DNA from: Sphaeroforma arctica JP610
Taxonomy: Eukaryota > Opisthokonta > Ichthyosporea > Ichthyophonida
Assembly: GCF_001186125.1 (NCBI RefSeq)
Contig: NW_014040484.1
Span: 66,586-94,523, forward strand
Reading direction: 5' to 3'
Length of the DNA: 27,938 nt
Position 1 is the stretch's first letter. Every line of letters starts with the position of its first letter. Both the position numbers and the translations under genes were made by a program. Positions 11,176-22,596 of the stretch are shown here, one piece after another. The notes beneath the pieces are model-generated. The model was not told the origin of the DNA. It ran no database searches and was given only the letters and a program-made list of their open reading frames with translations.

Positions 11176-11466
11176 GTGGCATCTAGGGACCAGATTATCA
11201 AAAGCCAATCAAATTCCAAAACCTCAGAATTACCAAATATTGAGTTTTGGGATTAGAATTCGAATATTCCTGATATTAGAGTAATCAGAAAGATTAGCGT
11301 TAGAATCGGTAAGTTATACGGGACACCGCGTGTGTGAGAAATACTTCAGTAGAAAACCTGCGTCTCTCTCAGGCGAAGGACTTTTCCTAGCTGAGATAAC
11401 CGTACTTGAGAAGAGGTCTATTGTATCCCTTGACATGTATATTTCCGCTACTCTCTATACTCTACT
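11176..11466 (+). repeat. Element A 3' LTR
   Basis: Aligns with 2258-2591 but ~40 bp shorter. It starts TGTGGCATCTAGGG and ends TACTCTACT, then TATG. Confidence 0.85.
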
Positions 11467-11470
11467 TATG
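11467..11470. other. Target site duplication of element A, right
   Basis: TATG matching 2254-2257. Beyond it the sequence is unrelated to the element. Confidence 0.6.
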
Positions 11471-11689
11471 GGATCAGACGTGACCAGATAGTGGAATAGA
11501 AGATTTAGTGAGAGAGAAGGATTTCTAGGAGACAAAAACCATAGATACGGGTATTTTCACAATCACCCGTTGTTAGAGAAAATATCGTCCCACATAGGCA
11601 CGTGATCAATAAATACATCAAACGCACCGCTCATAACGGCACTTCTGACTAAGTTCACTTTTTCAGACTTGACACTCTTCACTAAGCGT

Positions 11690-12250
11690 TACTTGGTTTT
11701 GACTACATCCCCTGTGGGCTTCACGGGAAGGGCGCAGAGCGGCTACTTTTGGTTCATGGAGAAAGTCAGGCTTGGTGTGTTCCGATGTCTCGAGGGGTGG
11801 TCTTGATGTCACGACTAAACCAACAATGGCGAATTTGTTCTACTGATCCTGGTCAAGACCACTGAGGAATATACCGATAATAAGTCATCAGTAAAGATAA
11901 GATTATGGTTTTGGGCTATCTGTTAGCGCTTGGTACCGCAGGTAGTCGATGTACACATGTGTACATCTGCATCGCGTTCAAAGTCACGGAGATATTATTG
12001 ATTAATGAATTGGATCGTTTGCCCTGGAAAAGATGGCAAGAAGGAGTCAAGGTGGAACAATATGGAGTCCTTATTTGAGAATTTCAACGAGTTCATCGGA
12101 TAAAGTCCGGACAAGCAGAGACTGTGCTGTCCTCTTGATGTTCAGCAAGAAAGGTACTTGCGCGCATGGTCGGTATGAGGGTAGCGTGACACTGTGGAGT
12201 TTAAGCGTCATTTTTTATCGCTCCTTAAACCCGTTATGTGTCATAGTAGG
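11690..12250 (+). other. Possible decayed gag-like sequence
   Basis: Interrupted plus-strand frames include RWNNMESLFENFNEFI near 12045-12095 and EFKRHFLSLLKP near 12203-12235. The spacing (aromatic-rich helix, then W, then F-K-x-x-F/L) recalls Ty3/gypsy capsid regions. No LTR or pol sequence adjoins it. The call is weak; the rest of 11471-11690 shows nothing. Confidence 0.2.
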
Positions 12251-12289
12251 AAAGTTTAATCGAGGCCCATAACCTAATAACCACTATAA

Positions 12290-13780
12290 ACTTAGTTTTG
12301 GAAGAACTGCTTTTCTTTATATGAATTCCAGAATATATACATAAATGATTTAGTCAGGAAAACGTGGTCTCTCGTGGCCTGGTCCTGGAAGGTAAACCTG
12401 ATTAGGGTTCTTAACCTAACGAAGGAAACTGGATTTACTTTGGCAGCCATTATTTTATATAATATGGATTGTGAATCTGGTCCGAGAGACCACATATTTA
12501 GGCCTATTATGTATTGTATTTGTTTTTTTATTTATTTGCTTTCGATTCGCTTTCGTGTTGAGTGGACTATGTGCAGTTTAGTATGTAATTGCGCGGGTCA
12601 AATTCACTATATCTACGATAAATTGAAATCAGTGGTTGGAAAGCTCCTAAATCCTACTTTGAGATATGATATCAAACGATCGCCATGAGACGAAGATACG
12701 TAGAACTACCAATAAGTTCGTATGGGATAGACACATGATCTGTAGTATACAACACACCATCGTGTATTCAAAATAGTACCTTGAAATCTTGCCTTCAGTC
12801 AGTCTAAAATATTACGATCTAACGACAGCTATGTGTCAAAACTAGATGTGTCTGAAAGTACACCGTATGCTTTGTTTACTCCATCGGTTCAATCATCTAA
12901 AGTAGTTATTAGAAAGCGGCACATATCCACATTCGTATTAAGACAATGAGTACGTAAATTTAGAGCTGTATACATATGTTTATACGACTGGATTTAAATA
13001 TTATAACGGTGACAATTAGTTTTAAAAGTCGCGTACAGTTCTCGACAACAAGCATTTACTCTAAGCGAGTTGTTTTTGTTTGTTCCAGTGTGGATAGGAC
13101 TATAATTAGGGATGTACGTGTTGTGTACGATATTGTAACTAGTGCATCCATATGACTGCCCATTTTACAGTATCGTATCTAACTATGAAACTTAATATAG
13201 TCTGTCGGTCAATAAACTTTGGGATGTTATCAACATTCGCTTATAAAGACAAAGTTGTGTTTAGCTTTTCTTTGAGTGACTGGTCGCTACAAAGTTTATA
13301 AACATTTTCTTTCTATATGTAGGAACATCTCTGTTATTATACCACTACATAGCAGATTTACGGTATTGATATCATACTGACACTGATCTTTCACGGCTAT
13401 ACAGTGATCCTTTCGTAAAATAGGTTGTTCTTTATGATACCTTTTCTATATACTTTACCCAGCAACAACACAGCCGAGATAGTGCATGTTGTAACAAGTC
13501 ACATCCCTATCGTTAAAACACAGAACTTGTATAGTAAACTATAAGCACCGTCTGCCAAAGCTGCCCCCGAGAAACACGGTACCCCGTAGCTACAAAAGAT
13601 TGAACATTTATCTACTAGTATATACTCACAAGGGCACAAACATCGCGTGAATATCTCAAGTGGCCAATCAGCAAATATGTCAACATGGCGGATTGTCGTG
13701 ACACAATATAATTTGTAACTGTGGCGAAAGGCCTATTCTCAAGTAGCAACATATTTGTGGTGCAAGAGCTATCACTTTAG
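12290..13780. other. AT-rich unannotated stretch
   Basis: No supported gene, RNA gene or repeat. Frames at 12292-12495 (minus) and 12374-12688 (plus) overlap on opposite strands and resemble no family. An 11-bp inverted match (GTGGTCTCTCG at 12364, CGAGAGACCAC at 12483) is isolated. Confidence 0.5.
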
Positions 13781-14181
13781 ATATCGGTCTAATAAAGCTG
13801 TATTGACGTCTTTAAGCTGAAACGTATTGGTTTCATATTAATAAACAAAGTATTGAGAGTAGTCGGTAATAAAATTAAGTACGCCTTGTGAAATCAACAA
13901 TTTTCGGTTGAGCCATCGCTCTACCGTATATATATACATATTTATATATATATATATANNNNNNNNNNNNNNNNNNNNATCTTGGAAAGTTTTAATAAGC
14001 ATTCTAATAGGCCTACTCTAAATATAATCATTAGAATATTAATAGGCTTTTGAATGGGTCTAATCCAAATATCTGATTTGTAGAGTGTAAAAGTTATTTT
14101 CAAATTAATAAAACCGGCAAACCCCATTTGGGTAGACTTAGTTTACGTACTACTTAAGAGTAAGTTTATATAGATAGAGTC
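13781..14181 (-). repeat. Element B 3' LTR (interrupted by assembly gap)
   Basis: Shares ATATCGGTCTAATAA at its left end, CGCC(T)TGTGAAATCA near 13880 and CCCATTTGGGTA near 14125 with 18708-19394. The middle of the LTR corresponds to the AT microsatellite and N gap, so true length is unknown. Confidence 0.75.
13927..13978. repeat. TA microsatellite and 20-base assembly gap
   Basis: Mostly TA dinucleotides from 13927 to 13958, then 20 N at 13959-13978. Twenty N is often a placeholder for an unknown gap size. Confidence 0.95.
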
Positions 14182-14739
14182 TGACGTGGAAGAAGCTAGC
14201 TACTCACCTAAGCTGATGTTTGACTATCACAGGGTATCAAAGAAAACCGCATCGAAACGTGAAGATGTATAGCGTATACTTAATGTTTCTCAGGCGGAGA
14301 AAGTGAGCATTCTCGGTTGCCCTGTTAGTTTTGGACTTAGGTCCAGTAGGTCCGTGATGGTCGGCTGGACGCTTTTACGTTTCAATGTGTTTGGAACATA
14401 TGAAGGATGAACTGTATAGCTCGGGATAGATGCTTTTTCCCTTCCTTCACGTTCCATCAGATGATGTAAACATACTATTTTTCTTAGTGTGCGGCTTTTT
14501 TAACGGCACTCTCTAGGAAGGGCTTTAAATAGTCTTGATTGTCAGATATATTTCTGCGATTGTACCATATATAAAACGTGTACGATAATATTTAAATTCT
14601 CCTTTATCTATTCTCCATATATATCTTTAAATTCGGAGCAATCAAGAAGGGCACCAGAGTCATATCTTCTAGCGAGTAAAATTTCTGTAGTCGGAATACG
14701 ACTAGTGCCTTTATTAAGCGCACAACAACCATTGGGGTT
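14182..14739 (-). other. Element B 3' internal noncoding region
   Basis: Between the integrase C-terminus and the 3' LTR. No motif, frame or repeat is recognised. Confidence 0.5.
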
Positions 14740-15580
14740 ATTTGCCGTCGTAGATTATACTTTTAGTGTGTACATATGGGCCTAACCGTTTCGTTATTAA
14801 TACAGTAGCATCGTAAATACGTTGTCGGACATTCACTTTGTCGCCCACCTGATACCCTGCAATCTTCTTGGAATTATTTTATCTATTTTGCCATTTTACT
14901 AAAGCTGAAATTGTTTCTTGCAAGCTAGAATATACAACGTGATATATACGTTGTATCTTTTCTAACCATGGTAGCTCATGGCGATTATGTCCTTCCTTGC
15001 TATATGGTATTTTAAACTCACTATGGTTGCCACGACAATGGTGAGCGGGTGTTCTTCCTGTAACCTGATCAGCACATTCGTTCATTTGTGCTAGTGACGA
15101 TTTAAAATGGGGCTGCCAATCGTCTCGTCATCCGTTTATGCAGTACGCAGGAGGAACTTCAAGTCTTCTATGGTGTGTTCCATTCGCGTCTTGCATTTGC
15201 GGTGTATATGGTACACCTCTCTTATGGCACATGCCGGATACGAGTACTACTGATTCCATCACGTCATCAGATAACGCGCTACCGCTATCAGAGCACGCAA
15301 AACCTGGTCGTCCGTGGTGAGAAAAGACTTGGTAGCATAATTCTGCCACGGTCTGCGTGCTCTTATCATTTAAATGATAGAGCAAGTGAAACTGTGACGC
15401 CACATCAAAGAAGTGGCATATATAACGGTCGCCTGTATGTTCGGACGTGGGCAGGTCAATCAAATCAAAGATGACCCTGCGCCATGGAACACTATCGGTC
15501 ACACTCTTAAGTGATGCGAACCCATAGCGCTTTATCTGGTTGTGATCACAGTGTGTAAATGACTGATATACTTTGTTCAC
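14740..15580 (-). mobile_element. Element B integrase part (fossil)
   Basis: The minus-strand frame at 15128-15580 shows the integrase core: PWRRVIFDLIDLP (first Asp block), YICHFFDVASQFHLLYHL, and GRPGFACSDSGSAL (second Asp block), followed by PYTPQMQDANGTHHRRLE. The C-terminal region has YQVGDKVNVRQRIYD near 14820-14860, the G-D-x-V motif typical of Ty3/gypsy integrase ends. No chromodomain is seen after it. Confidence 0.8.
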
Positions 15581-16179
15581 TTTTGTTGCTCACTTAAGAT
15601 GTGCCATTCTATTACACTTGATCGTTAAGTGCTTTTACTATATTCTGGTGCTTGAGCTTATGATTTTCCGTAGGCCAAGTGATGATGTTATCATTATTCT
15701 GCACTTCCAAAACAAAGGTAGTGTTTTCATACCCCGTACTAATTGTGTTTGAACATATTTGCGCTCATATACATATGATACATTCGAATTATTTAAAAGT
15801 CTTATGTGTGTATATACTTCGGGATTAGAAGGGTGTCTGAAAAACTTAGGGAATCGACTTTATAGTATTGAATGAAGGTTTAGCTAGAGATTTACAATTC
15901 TTAAGAGCTTGATGTGTAGTATATTGTATACGTTTACTTCATTGGAGAGTGAAATATCCGACTACGTGACCTTTTTAAGGAAGGTCTTAGAGGGTGGCCA
16001 TGTAGTTGTACCTACAGGATTTGTACGACATATTATAGTATGACTCTAGGGAGTCTTTTGGGCTACTTGAATACCCTGATAGAGGAAGGTGTCTACTTCC
16101 CTATCGAAATAGATCGGCTCACATATGGTATCATGATTATTAGCTATTGAACCACGGATCTTATTTCAGGAATGATCAA

Positions 16180-16370
16180 AACAAGTTATGGCAGCTTTGT
16201 GTATTTGAACATAGTTAAGTAATTGGGCAATTAATTGCCATGGTGGGTTAGCCCACGCGTTATGTATAAAGACATGTATTTGAAACATATATATCTATGG
16301 ATGATTTCATGTCATATATTCTTTAGCTGCGTGTTTTGATACACGGCAAACATATCAATATTTTGCGGCT
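16180..16370 (-). mobile_element. Element B methyltransferase-like module (VDMFA...NPPW), fossil
   Basis: On the minus strand NIDMFAVYQNTQL (around 16330-16362) is followed by NAWANPPWQLIAQLL (NPPW at 16239-16250). This is the same signature as at 9055-9290 in element A and in the same place, between RNase H and integrase. AWANPPW is shared exactly. Confidence 0.55.
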
Positions 16371-16488
16371 CAATATCTTTTGAGCAAGCTCAGATCATAT
16401 ACTAAGAACTCTCGTTCTAACTTATTAAAGTCTGCTACGAACTTGGATAACACATTCGGTAAATGGTTATGTATCCCATGTATATGTT

Positions 16489-17040
16489 TTATATCAAAGT
16501 GAAACTTGGATATCGTATTATGCATCTACTCATTAATCGAGAGTCTGGTTTTGTCTTATTCACATATTGACGTGATTTCTGATCATTCATCACCGTAAAT
16601 GCTGTTCCGTAGAGGTAATTTCTAAAGTGGTTCGTATCTGATATTATAGCTAATAGTTTTTGGTTTACAGTTGCATAATTCAACTGTAAAGCGTTCATAG
16701 CTCGATTAAAGAACTGTATATATAGATTTGTTGTATATTATATAGAACTCCTCCCAAAGCTAAGTCTGATGCGTTTGTTACTATTTCAAATGGTGCGACA
16801 TCGACTGGCCCTTGAACTGTCGGAGTTTGTTGGACGGCATGTTTTCAGGTTTCAAATGCCTCGTCACAATCCCTTGCCCATAGCTCTCCTAGTTCACCTT
16901 AGTGACATCTAAAATGTCCAAGAAGTTTTAGATGATCTGCTAGACGTGGAAGCCCTTCTGAATAAAAAATTACGAATCCACACAGGCTATTTACAAATCT
17001 AACTGTGGTTGGCGAGGCGAGTCAGATGAACGTTTTTCTC
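16489..17040 (-). mobile_element. Element B RT thumb and RNase H part (fossil)
   Basis: From right to left: FVNSLCGFVIFYSEGLPRLA near 16950-17010 (RT thumb block), then VDVAPFEIVTNASDLALGG near 16755-16810 (RNase H D-A-S block). LNYATVNQKLLAIISDTNHF (about 16620-16690) is the N-Y-x-x-x-E-K-x-L-A block, and FTVMNDQKSRQYV matches the T-D-H-x-x-L block. The RT catalytic core further right (17041-17500) is not recognised. Confidence 0.75.
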
Positions 17041-17499
17041 GTGAGTCCGGCGGCCCGTTAATGTAATTACGGGTCATTCCTGATGTTGATTCCTATCACA
17101 TACATGGCTAGTATCTGATATCAGTGTGGCTTGACGTCCCTGGTTATATCAGGTCGGACCAAGTCAGAATCGAGCTTTGAAATGCAGCTCAAGATAGAGG
17201 TGTTCGGAGTTGGCGGTGCCAGGATCGAACATAATACCGGACTGTGCATATCCTTGCTCAACAAGGGAGTCATTGGCCAAGATACTTCTGGCGAAGTGTG
17301 ACAAGGCTTGATCTCGTCATTGTGCTTGTGGAGAGCTCGATAAGTGCTTCCTTCCGGGTTAAATGACTGCATTAATGTATGCACCCATTGCTAAGAAGCA
17401 ATGTCGGTAAGTCGCTGACATCCTAGTAAATGCGTTTAGAGTGCGAGTTGAAGTCCAGGTCATGGTTGTTGATAAACTCTGGCCTGGTAGAGTTTTCGT

Positions 17500-18640
17500 C
17501 CAGTTCGACTTAAGTTGGCTGATCGAACCCTTGTACTTTTAATTGCCGCTGTTGTCTTGACCTCGTTGCACTTGAAGCAACTGGACTTGGCGTAGTAGCC
17601 GACCTCTTACAGATGTACGAAGTTTGCTTTACTCGCTCGCTTTCTACCCTTGCTTCCCCTTCGGTTAAATCCAAAGTCAAGGGGTGAAGTTTCGCGACGT
17701 TCGTCGGGTTACTTGGGCGATACGATGTAAATGTCGTTCTTACTAGCATATATTCTGTCAGTAAGCTTCGTCTTATCAGATGTCGTCGTAGTACGGGATG
17801 GTGTGTCTGGAGGTGTACGTTAAACTTTCATAGGATCAATAGTGCCCTCGAGCACCGGTTTCTGTACTGGTAGCCCGTGTAAACGAGCTCTCTCTGGATT
17901 GTTTTCAACTTGTCTCGCTCGCTCAGAGTCTTCAAGGGCGAAGCAAAAATTGCGACACCACGTTTCTGAATACCTGTTAACTCATACTTCGAGACAGCGT
18001 ATTCCGAGATTTCTCTTGCTTGTTTGTGGCTAGTCCATTGATCAACGCTGCGGTAGTGTCGTTAGAGAAATCTTCGCGTAAGTGTATTGCCTTTTCACCA
18101 GATTCATACATTCGATCTACGTGTTCGGCTGTTTGATCTTCTTTAGCGAGTTTCAACTAAAGAGCTGCTAACTAATTCTTAAATAGTTCTTTATGGGCTC
18201 GGTCGTTGATTCAGCTGAGTCTTGAGGGCTCGTCACTTCATCATCCACCTTCTGTGTCTGGTTCGTCTCGGTTTTCCTCACCGATCACCTAGACTGGGAC
18301 CTTCTTTGATGAACAGTATGGCTTGCTTTAAAAACCCTGGTCTCACTTCGATATTTCGTAAATGTGGTTCCGAAGCAGTTGCAATAGCTGGCCCTTGGGC
18401 CCTTTCTTCGGGAGACTTCTCTCTTGGTGGAGTAGCCTTATTTTTCTCTGAAGTGTTCTCCTGGCTGGTCGAGCCTGCAACAATGGCTTTGGCAACTGCT
18501 TTGTTAACTTCTTTGACTGCAGCGGCTGCGGCCCTTCTTTTCCGTTTTATGCTTCGTGGAGGTAGTAAAATCTTTGGTGCTCTTCATCATCTTAAGTATA
18601 TAAGTCTAGTTATAAAACAAATGGAGTAAGAAAACATCTC
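17500..18640 (-). mobile_element. Element B gag-like region (fossil)
   Basis: An Ala/Lys-rich helix (AAAAAVKEVNKAVAKAIV near 18485-18540), then a Thr/Ser/Pro/Glu-rich stretch, then LFIKEGPSLGDR near 18290-18320. Further left is IHLREDFSNDTTAALINGLA around 18045-18100, resembling a capsid helix. SSCFKCNEV near 17555-17585 could be part of a zinc knuckle. The position next to the 5' LTR is the main support. Confidence 0.5.
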
Positions 18641-18707
18641 TGGAGTGAAATACCATAACGTTTAAGCAGCTCACGCTCAATATTTATGCTGCCTTCAAAA
18701 TGTGGAA

Positions 18708-19394
18708 ATATCGGTCTAATAAGGCGATACTAATGTCTCGAAGCTGTAGTGTATTGAGTTTGTGTTGTACTTTTTAATACAAAAAAAAATGTACGAGAGT
18801 AGCCATAAGTAAAGTTAGGTATGCCTCGTGAAATCAGCAATAGTCTGGGGATTTAAAAGGCTGAGACATTGCCTATATAGAATCCTCACAGAACTGATTT
18901 TGCCGAAGAGATTTTATTCATGGTTTTGTCGTCGTCTTGCAAAACTATTACTATGCTTCATCGGGCGAAGTTGAGAACTAACAATATCCTATCGTTAGAG
19001 GGAAAAAAAAGACAAAAGAAAAAATACTCTCGATGTCCCTAGTTATTGTATTACTATACTAACCAATAGCTTGCCACTTATCAAGGATTACCGACTCGCC
19101 ATTATCAGATTGGCGATCTGGTATGTAACGCTAATAGTCCCTGGAAACCTCTTTTAGGTTGATTCATCTTGCTATTGAAGTATTCAGATATATGTTGCTT
19201 TTTTGTGTGGATAATTTAATAGCCCTTTTAATAGAGCTACTCCAAATGTGATCTTTGGAATTTTAATAGGCCTTATAATGGGTCTACTCCAAATTATTGA
19301 TTTGTAAAGTGGAAAAGGTACTAAAATGGTTAAAACCCATTTGGGTAACCTTAGTTTATGTACTGCTTAAGGGTACGTTTATTAACATAGAGGT
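18708..19394 (-). repeat. Element B 5' LTR
   Basis: About 687 bp, the most complete family B LTR here. Its left half is also at 855-1178 (inverted) and 13781-13920; its right end matches 13980-14181 with blocks AATAGGCCT, AATGGGTCTA, CCATTTGGGTA and TACTGCTTAAG. CTATATAG near 18870 is a possible TATA word read in either direction. Confidence 0.75.
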
Positions 19395-19416
19395 GGCGCG
19401 ACTATTCATCACTAGT

Positions 19417-20360
19417 GAAAGAGTTGTATCGAGAAGCGGATTCGATTGCATAGACAATTTGTGCAGAACCCCAGTAAGCTACTTACGAACAACAACAAAC
19501 AAGAGACAGTTGGCGGTGCCAATGTGTTTTTGTAGTCAAGACAGTCAGTATATTAGGCGTCAAAGTCGCCGTACAAGGGCTCAAAAAAGACACAGAGAAA
19601 CAAAAACGCATGAATGACTGGCCACTACAAAGCACTAACAGGAACTTGCACCGAGCGGATTAAAACTCTAACATCGTTTCATTCATTGGTTGTCAAAGTG
19701 AGTTTTTGCCCAAGACAGAAGAAAATGTACTTAAAATGCGTTCGCGCGAGGTAGCACGATAAGTGTGTTTAAAAAAGAGCCGTGTGAGGCATTGACGACC
19801 GACATGGTAGTGGACATTACCTTTCGGGGCTTGACATCGTATGGTAAATAGCCATGTGAGGCATTGATGACCGACATGGGAGTGGACATTACCTTTCGGG
19901 GCTTGACATCGTATGGTAAATGCGCCTAAAAAGTATGAAAGAGTTGATATGACAAGCGGATTCGATTGCATAGACGATTTGTGCATAACCCCATCAAGCT
20001 ACTTACAAATAACAACAAATGTGCATTTGTAGTCCAGACAGTCAATATATTAGGCATCAGAGTCGCCATACAAGGGCTAAAAAAAGACACAGAGAAACAA
20101 AAACGCATGAATGACTGGCCACTACAAAGCACTATCGGGAAATTACACCGAGCGGATTAAAACTCTAACATCGTTTCATTCATTGGTTGTCGAAGTGAGT
20201 TTCTGCCAAGATAGAAGAATATGTACTTAAAATGCGTTTGCGCGAGGTAGCCCGATAAGTGTGTTAAAAAAGGAGCCGTGTGAGGCATTGACGACCGACG
20301 TGGGAGTGGACACTACCTTTCGGGGCTTGACATCGTATGGTAAATGCGCCTAAAAAATAT
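19417..20360 (+). repeat. Tandem ~0.45-kb units with nested ~72-bp duplication
   Basis: Unit 1 (19417-19936) and unit 2 (19937-20360) both begin G(A)AAGAGTTG and share ACAAGGGCT, ACAGAGAAACAAAAACGCAT and TGGTTGTC. Each contains the RT-thumb segment corresponding to VNILGVKV...EKQK at about 8245-8310 in element A. Within unit 1 a ~72-bp stretch beginning near GTGTGAGGCATTG (19782) is repeated at 19854; unit 2 has one copy near 20279. A degenerate third start, GGAAGAGTCT, occurs at 20361. Confidence 0.85.
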
Positions 20361-20414
20361 GGAAGAGTCTAGCAGACCGAAAATAGACATTAGTATGGCG
20401 CAATATTTAAAATA

Positions 20415-20900
20415 ATAAATGCGCGCAGCATACGACCGCAAATACCAACAGAAGTGCATACAATTCTAGGAAGGGGACATTGTAATTGCTCGCTACAAGA
20501 TTAAATGAATAAAATGCCAAGCTAAAATGAATAAAAGAGAAAGCAAGGAGTGCGATGGGTATTTTATCTGTAACCTTGATGAGACTAGAGTCCCAGAATA
20601 TCCTAAATTGGTCAGTGATTAACAAATCGGACTCATAAAAAGGCTAAAGCACAGGAAGTATTCATCCCCAACCGCCAAATACTAACAACTGAAGAGACAC
20701 AATTCCCATTCGTATTAAACCATCTAAGCCATTCAACCGAGATGATGGGTATCAAGAGTACATACTACAACGGACAGATAGATAACGCACCTGGACACGC
20801 GGGACAGACATAGGAGATGTTTATATTTTTACACTTTACCGACAACACATACGACACAAACGAAGCCAAACCAGGCCGCAAAAGCCAACAGCAACAAGCA
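20415..20900 (+). mobile_element. Family A integrase end and chromodomain (fossil)
   Basis: GCGCGCAGCATACGACCGCA near 20421 matches 10287 onward, and GGGTATTTTATCTGTAACCT near 20556 matches 10432. The chromodomain region near 20740-20800 corresponds to 10625-10680. Confidence 0.65.
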
Positions 20901-21189
20901 CGAATGAACGATCAGCGAACAATAAAAGCGCACAGGGCGGAGGACAACCCAGTTTCACTATCACAAAACAAATTCCACGTCTGATTTACCTTGTAGCATG
21001 CTCTGACCACAAACCAGAGTGATAAGGACCAAAGTCTCGACATAACAATCACTGTTGAGAAGTATTCTCTCGAACACGTTTTTCATCATAACCCCCTTTT
21101 CCTTGTCTTAAAATACTAAACACAAGAAACCAAAGTACCATAAGATATCACTTCCCACCACTACACATGCTCAGAAGTGCAAAAAAATT

Positions 21190-21345
21190 TAAGGCCACAA
21201 AATATCAAATACTGAGTTTTGGGTCCGGATCCAACATTTCTGATAAGAGTCATCATAATATAGCGGTATAACCTGTAGACGATACCTGCACCCCGCGTGT
21301 GGGAGAAACACTCGAGTAGAATTTGTCTATTGAATAAAAATAAAA
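21190..21345 (+). repeat. Partial family A LTR
   Basis: AAATATCAAATACTGAGTTTTGGG to GAGAAACACTCGAGTAGAA matches the 5' half of the LTR at 11176. It sits where the 3' LTR of the 19395-21190 fragment should be and was probably its own LTR. The following ~80 bp to 21424 is unmatched. Confidence 0.65.
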
Positions 21346-21428
21346 CATTAAAAAGACAATGCAAATCCCGCTAAAAGATACGCACTTGAGTTGCACATTG
21401 TTTTCTTTGATCAATCTTTTCAGCAACT

Positions 21429-21737
21429 TGTAGCATCTAGGGATCAGATTATCAAAGAGCCAATCCGAATCCCAAAACCCAGAATACTGAAATATTGAGG
21501 TTTGTAATTAGGAATGAACATTTCTGATTTCAGAGTCATCAGAAAAATCGGCGGTAGAACCGGTAGGCTATACCGGGACTCCGCGTGAGAGAGAAACATT
21601 AAAGTAAATCCTGAGTCTAGTGAAAACACAAAAAAAAGAATCAGTTCGGTTCTCTCAGACTAGGGACTTTTCCTAGCTGAGAAGAGGTCTATTGTATCTT
21701 TTGTCTCGTACCTTTCAGCTACTCTCCATACTCTACA
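21429..21737 (+). repeat. Solo LTR of family A
   Basis: Complete 309-bp LTR, TGTAGCATC...CTCTACA, flanked on both sides by AACT (21425-21428 and 21738-21741). A perfect 4-bp target duplication around a lone LTR indicates a separate insertion later reduced by LTR-LTR recombination, not the end of the neighbouring fragment. Confidence 0.85.
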
Positions 21738-21747
21738 AACTCTCAAA

Positions 21748-22359
21748 TTAAACACGTACACAAACTACCACTGATATCGTGGGTCCAAAGAATGAAGTTT
21801 TGTTTGTAAAGCTATATGCTAATTTAATGTTGATATCGTCAAGATGCATGGCAAATAAAGCGCCGCGTGTGGCTTTTCTGGAATCTATCATTTAAATAAC
21901 TTCCCCAGTGGTGTCTTTGGAATATATGTATCTTCTCGTACTGCTCGTTTTAATACTGGTCGATGTAACGACTGCTAGTATAGCAGCGTGAGCTAAACCT
22001 GATCCAGCGGATATGTAATCCGGAGGGATTGTATTGCTGTCCATATGGCAAAATAACGTACTTTCATCCGGTAGGAACGTAAAATTAGAATTCTCTCATA
22101 TTTTTGCATACAGCCCAAGGCAATTTGAGAGCAAATATAAACCTTTTTCTGTCGATTTGTTTCTAACAAAATATGGACTTAGCTTTCCCAATAATACTCT
22201 CCAGTACAAAATCGCCGTATTGTTCAAATATGCCACACACTGATTCGCTTTTTTGTACGGTACCAGCAACAGTTGTATTTCTAATTCTCTGGATGCACTT
22301 AAGTAACCCGCTAGAAGTAGCGGTAGCTTTTTAATGTATTTCTGCGAAGGTGACTGAGT
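21748..22359 (-). pseudogene. Unrecognised host-like coding sequence, interrupted
   Basis: One minus-strand frame of ~204 codons reads as ordinary globular protein, interrupted by two in-frame stops. It starts after an acceptor-like TTGTAG at 22360-22365. Segments are YIKKLPLLLAGYLSASRELE, NNTAILYWRVLLGKLSPYF, then TFLPDESTLFCHMDS, then PDYISAGSGLAHAAILAVV, and finally LFAMHLDDINIKLAYSF with a stop at 21748-21750. Leucine-rich helices suggest an alpha-helical protein. I recognise no family. It may be the last exon of a gene whose upstream exons lie at 22402-23237. The stops mean either a pseudogene, unnoticed introns or sequence errors. The solo LTR inserted 10 bp beyond its end. Confidence 0.4.
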
Positions 22360-22401
22360 CTACAACGCTCTTTCTAGTCATGTTCTATATTTTTTATCCA
22401 T

Positions 22402-22596
22402 TTAAATTTGGATAAAGTTATGTCTAGCTATCATTAGCTTGGATAGTGACAAGGTAAAAATAGTGTAGGTGGCAACCCGTACAAGACATAAACGATTATC
22501 GTATGTGAGTTGAATACGCTGTGTACTATTGAAGCTAATGCTATCTCGGTATTCATCCAGCGATATAATGAAATCAGCGTCACTCTGATCGATCAT
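22402..22596 (-). CDS. Unrecognised ORF, possible exon
   Basis: 64-codon open frame (MIDQSDADFIISLDEYRD, then TYDNRLCLVRVATYTIFTL). The initial ATG directly follows TTGTAG, so it may be an internal exon start rather than a true initiation codon. Possible donors GTACGG and GTTGCC lie near 22470-22480. Composition is protein-like, but there is no family match. Confidence 0.25.
   Translation of the reverse strand: MIDQSDADFIISLDEYRDSISFNSTQRIQLTYDNRLCLVRVATYTIFTLSLSKLMIARHNFIQI

Larger units (their letters stand above)
2258..11466 (+). mobile_element. Element A: Ty3/gypsy (chromodomain) LTR retrotransposon, broken
   Basis: Fossil retroelement bounded by LTRs that start TGTAGCATC/TGTGGCATC and end near CTCGACA/CTCTACT, flanked by TATG. 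The internal order is long leader, gag, protease, reverse transcriptase, RNase H, a VDLF/NPPW methyltransferase-like module, integrase and chromodomain, then a polypurine run before the 3' LTR. RT-RNase H-integrase order plus the terminal chromodomain places it in Ty3/gypsy (Metaviridae). The coding region is interrupted many times, on the order of ten or more. By eye the two LTRs agree at roughly four of five positions with several indels, so insertion is old. A piece of repeat Z lies within its gag region. Relatives of its LTR and 3' half occur at 19395-21737. Confidence 0.9.
13781..19394 (-). mobile_element. Element B: Ty3/gypsy LTR retrotransposon, broken
   Basis: Fossil on the minus strand, bounded by direct repeats at 13781-14181 and 18708-19394 that fit as its 3' and 5' LTRs. 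Read from right to left it shows 5' LTR, gag-like region, RT thumb and RNase H, a VDMFA/NPPW methyltransferase-like module, integrase and 3' LTR. It is more decayed than element A, with many breaks. The LTRs are longer than those of A (about 690 bp) and unrelated to them, so this is a separate family. No clear target duplication is visible. The assembly gap at 13959-13978 lies in the 3' LTR. Confidence 0.8.
19395..21190 (+). mobile_element. Rearranged internal fragment of family A (fossil)
   Basis: Plus-strand sequence related to the 3' half of element A. It has RT thumb/RNase H sequence in tandem units (19417-20360), then the integrase C-terminal segment (ARYKIK near 20490 after a block matching 10280-10360), a chromodomain-like region, and a tail matching 10860-11160. 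The 5' end abuts the LTR of element B, with no LTR of its own there. It has many breaks and is at least as old as element A by eye. Confidence 0.75.
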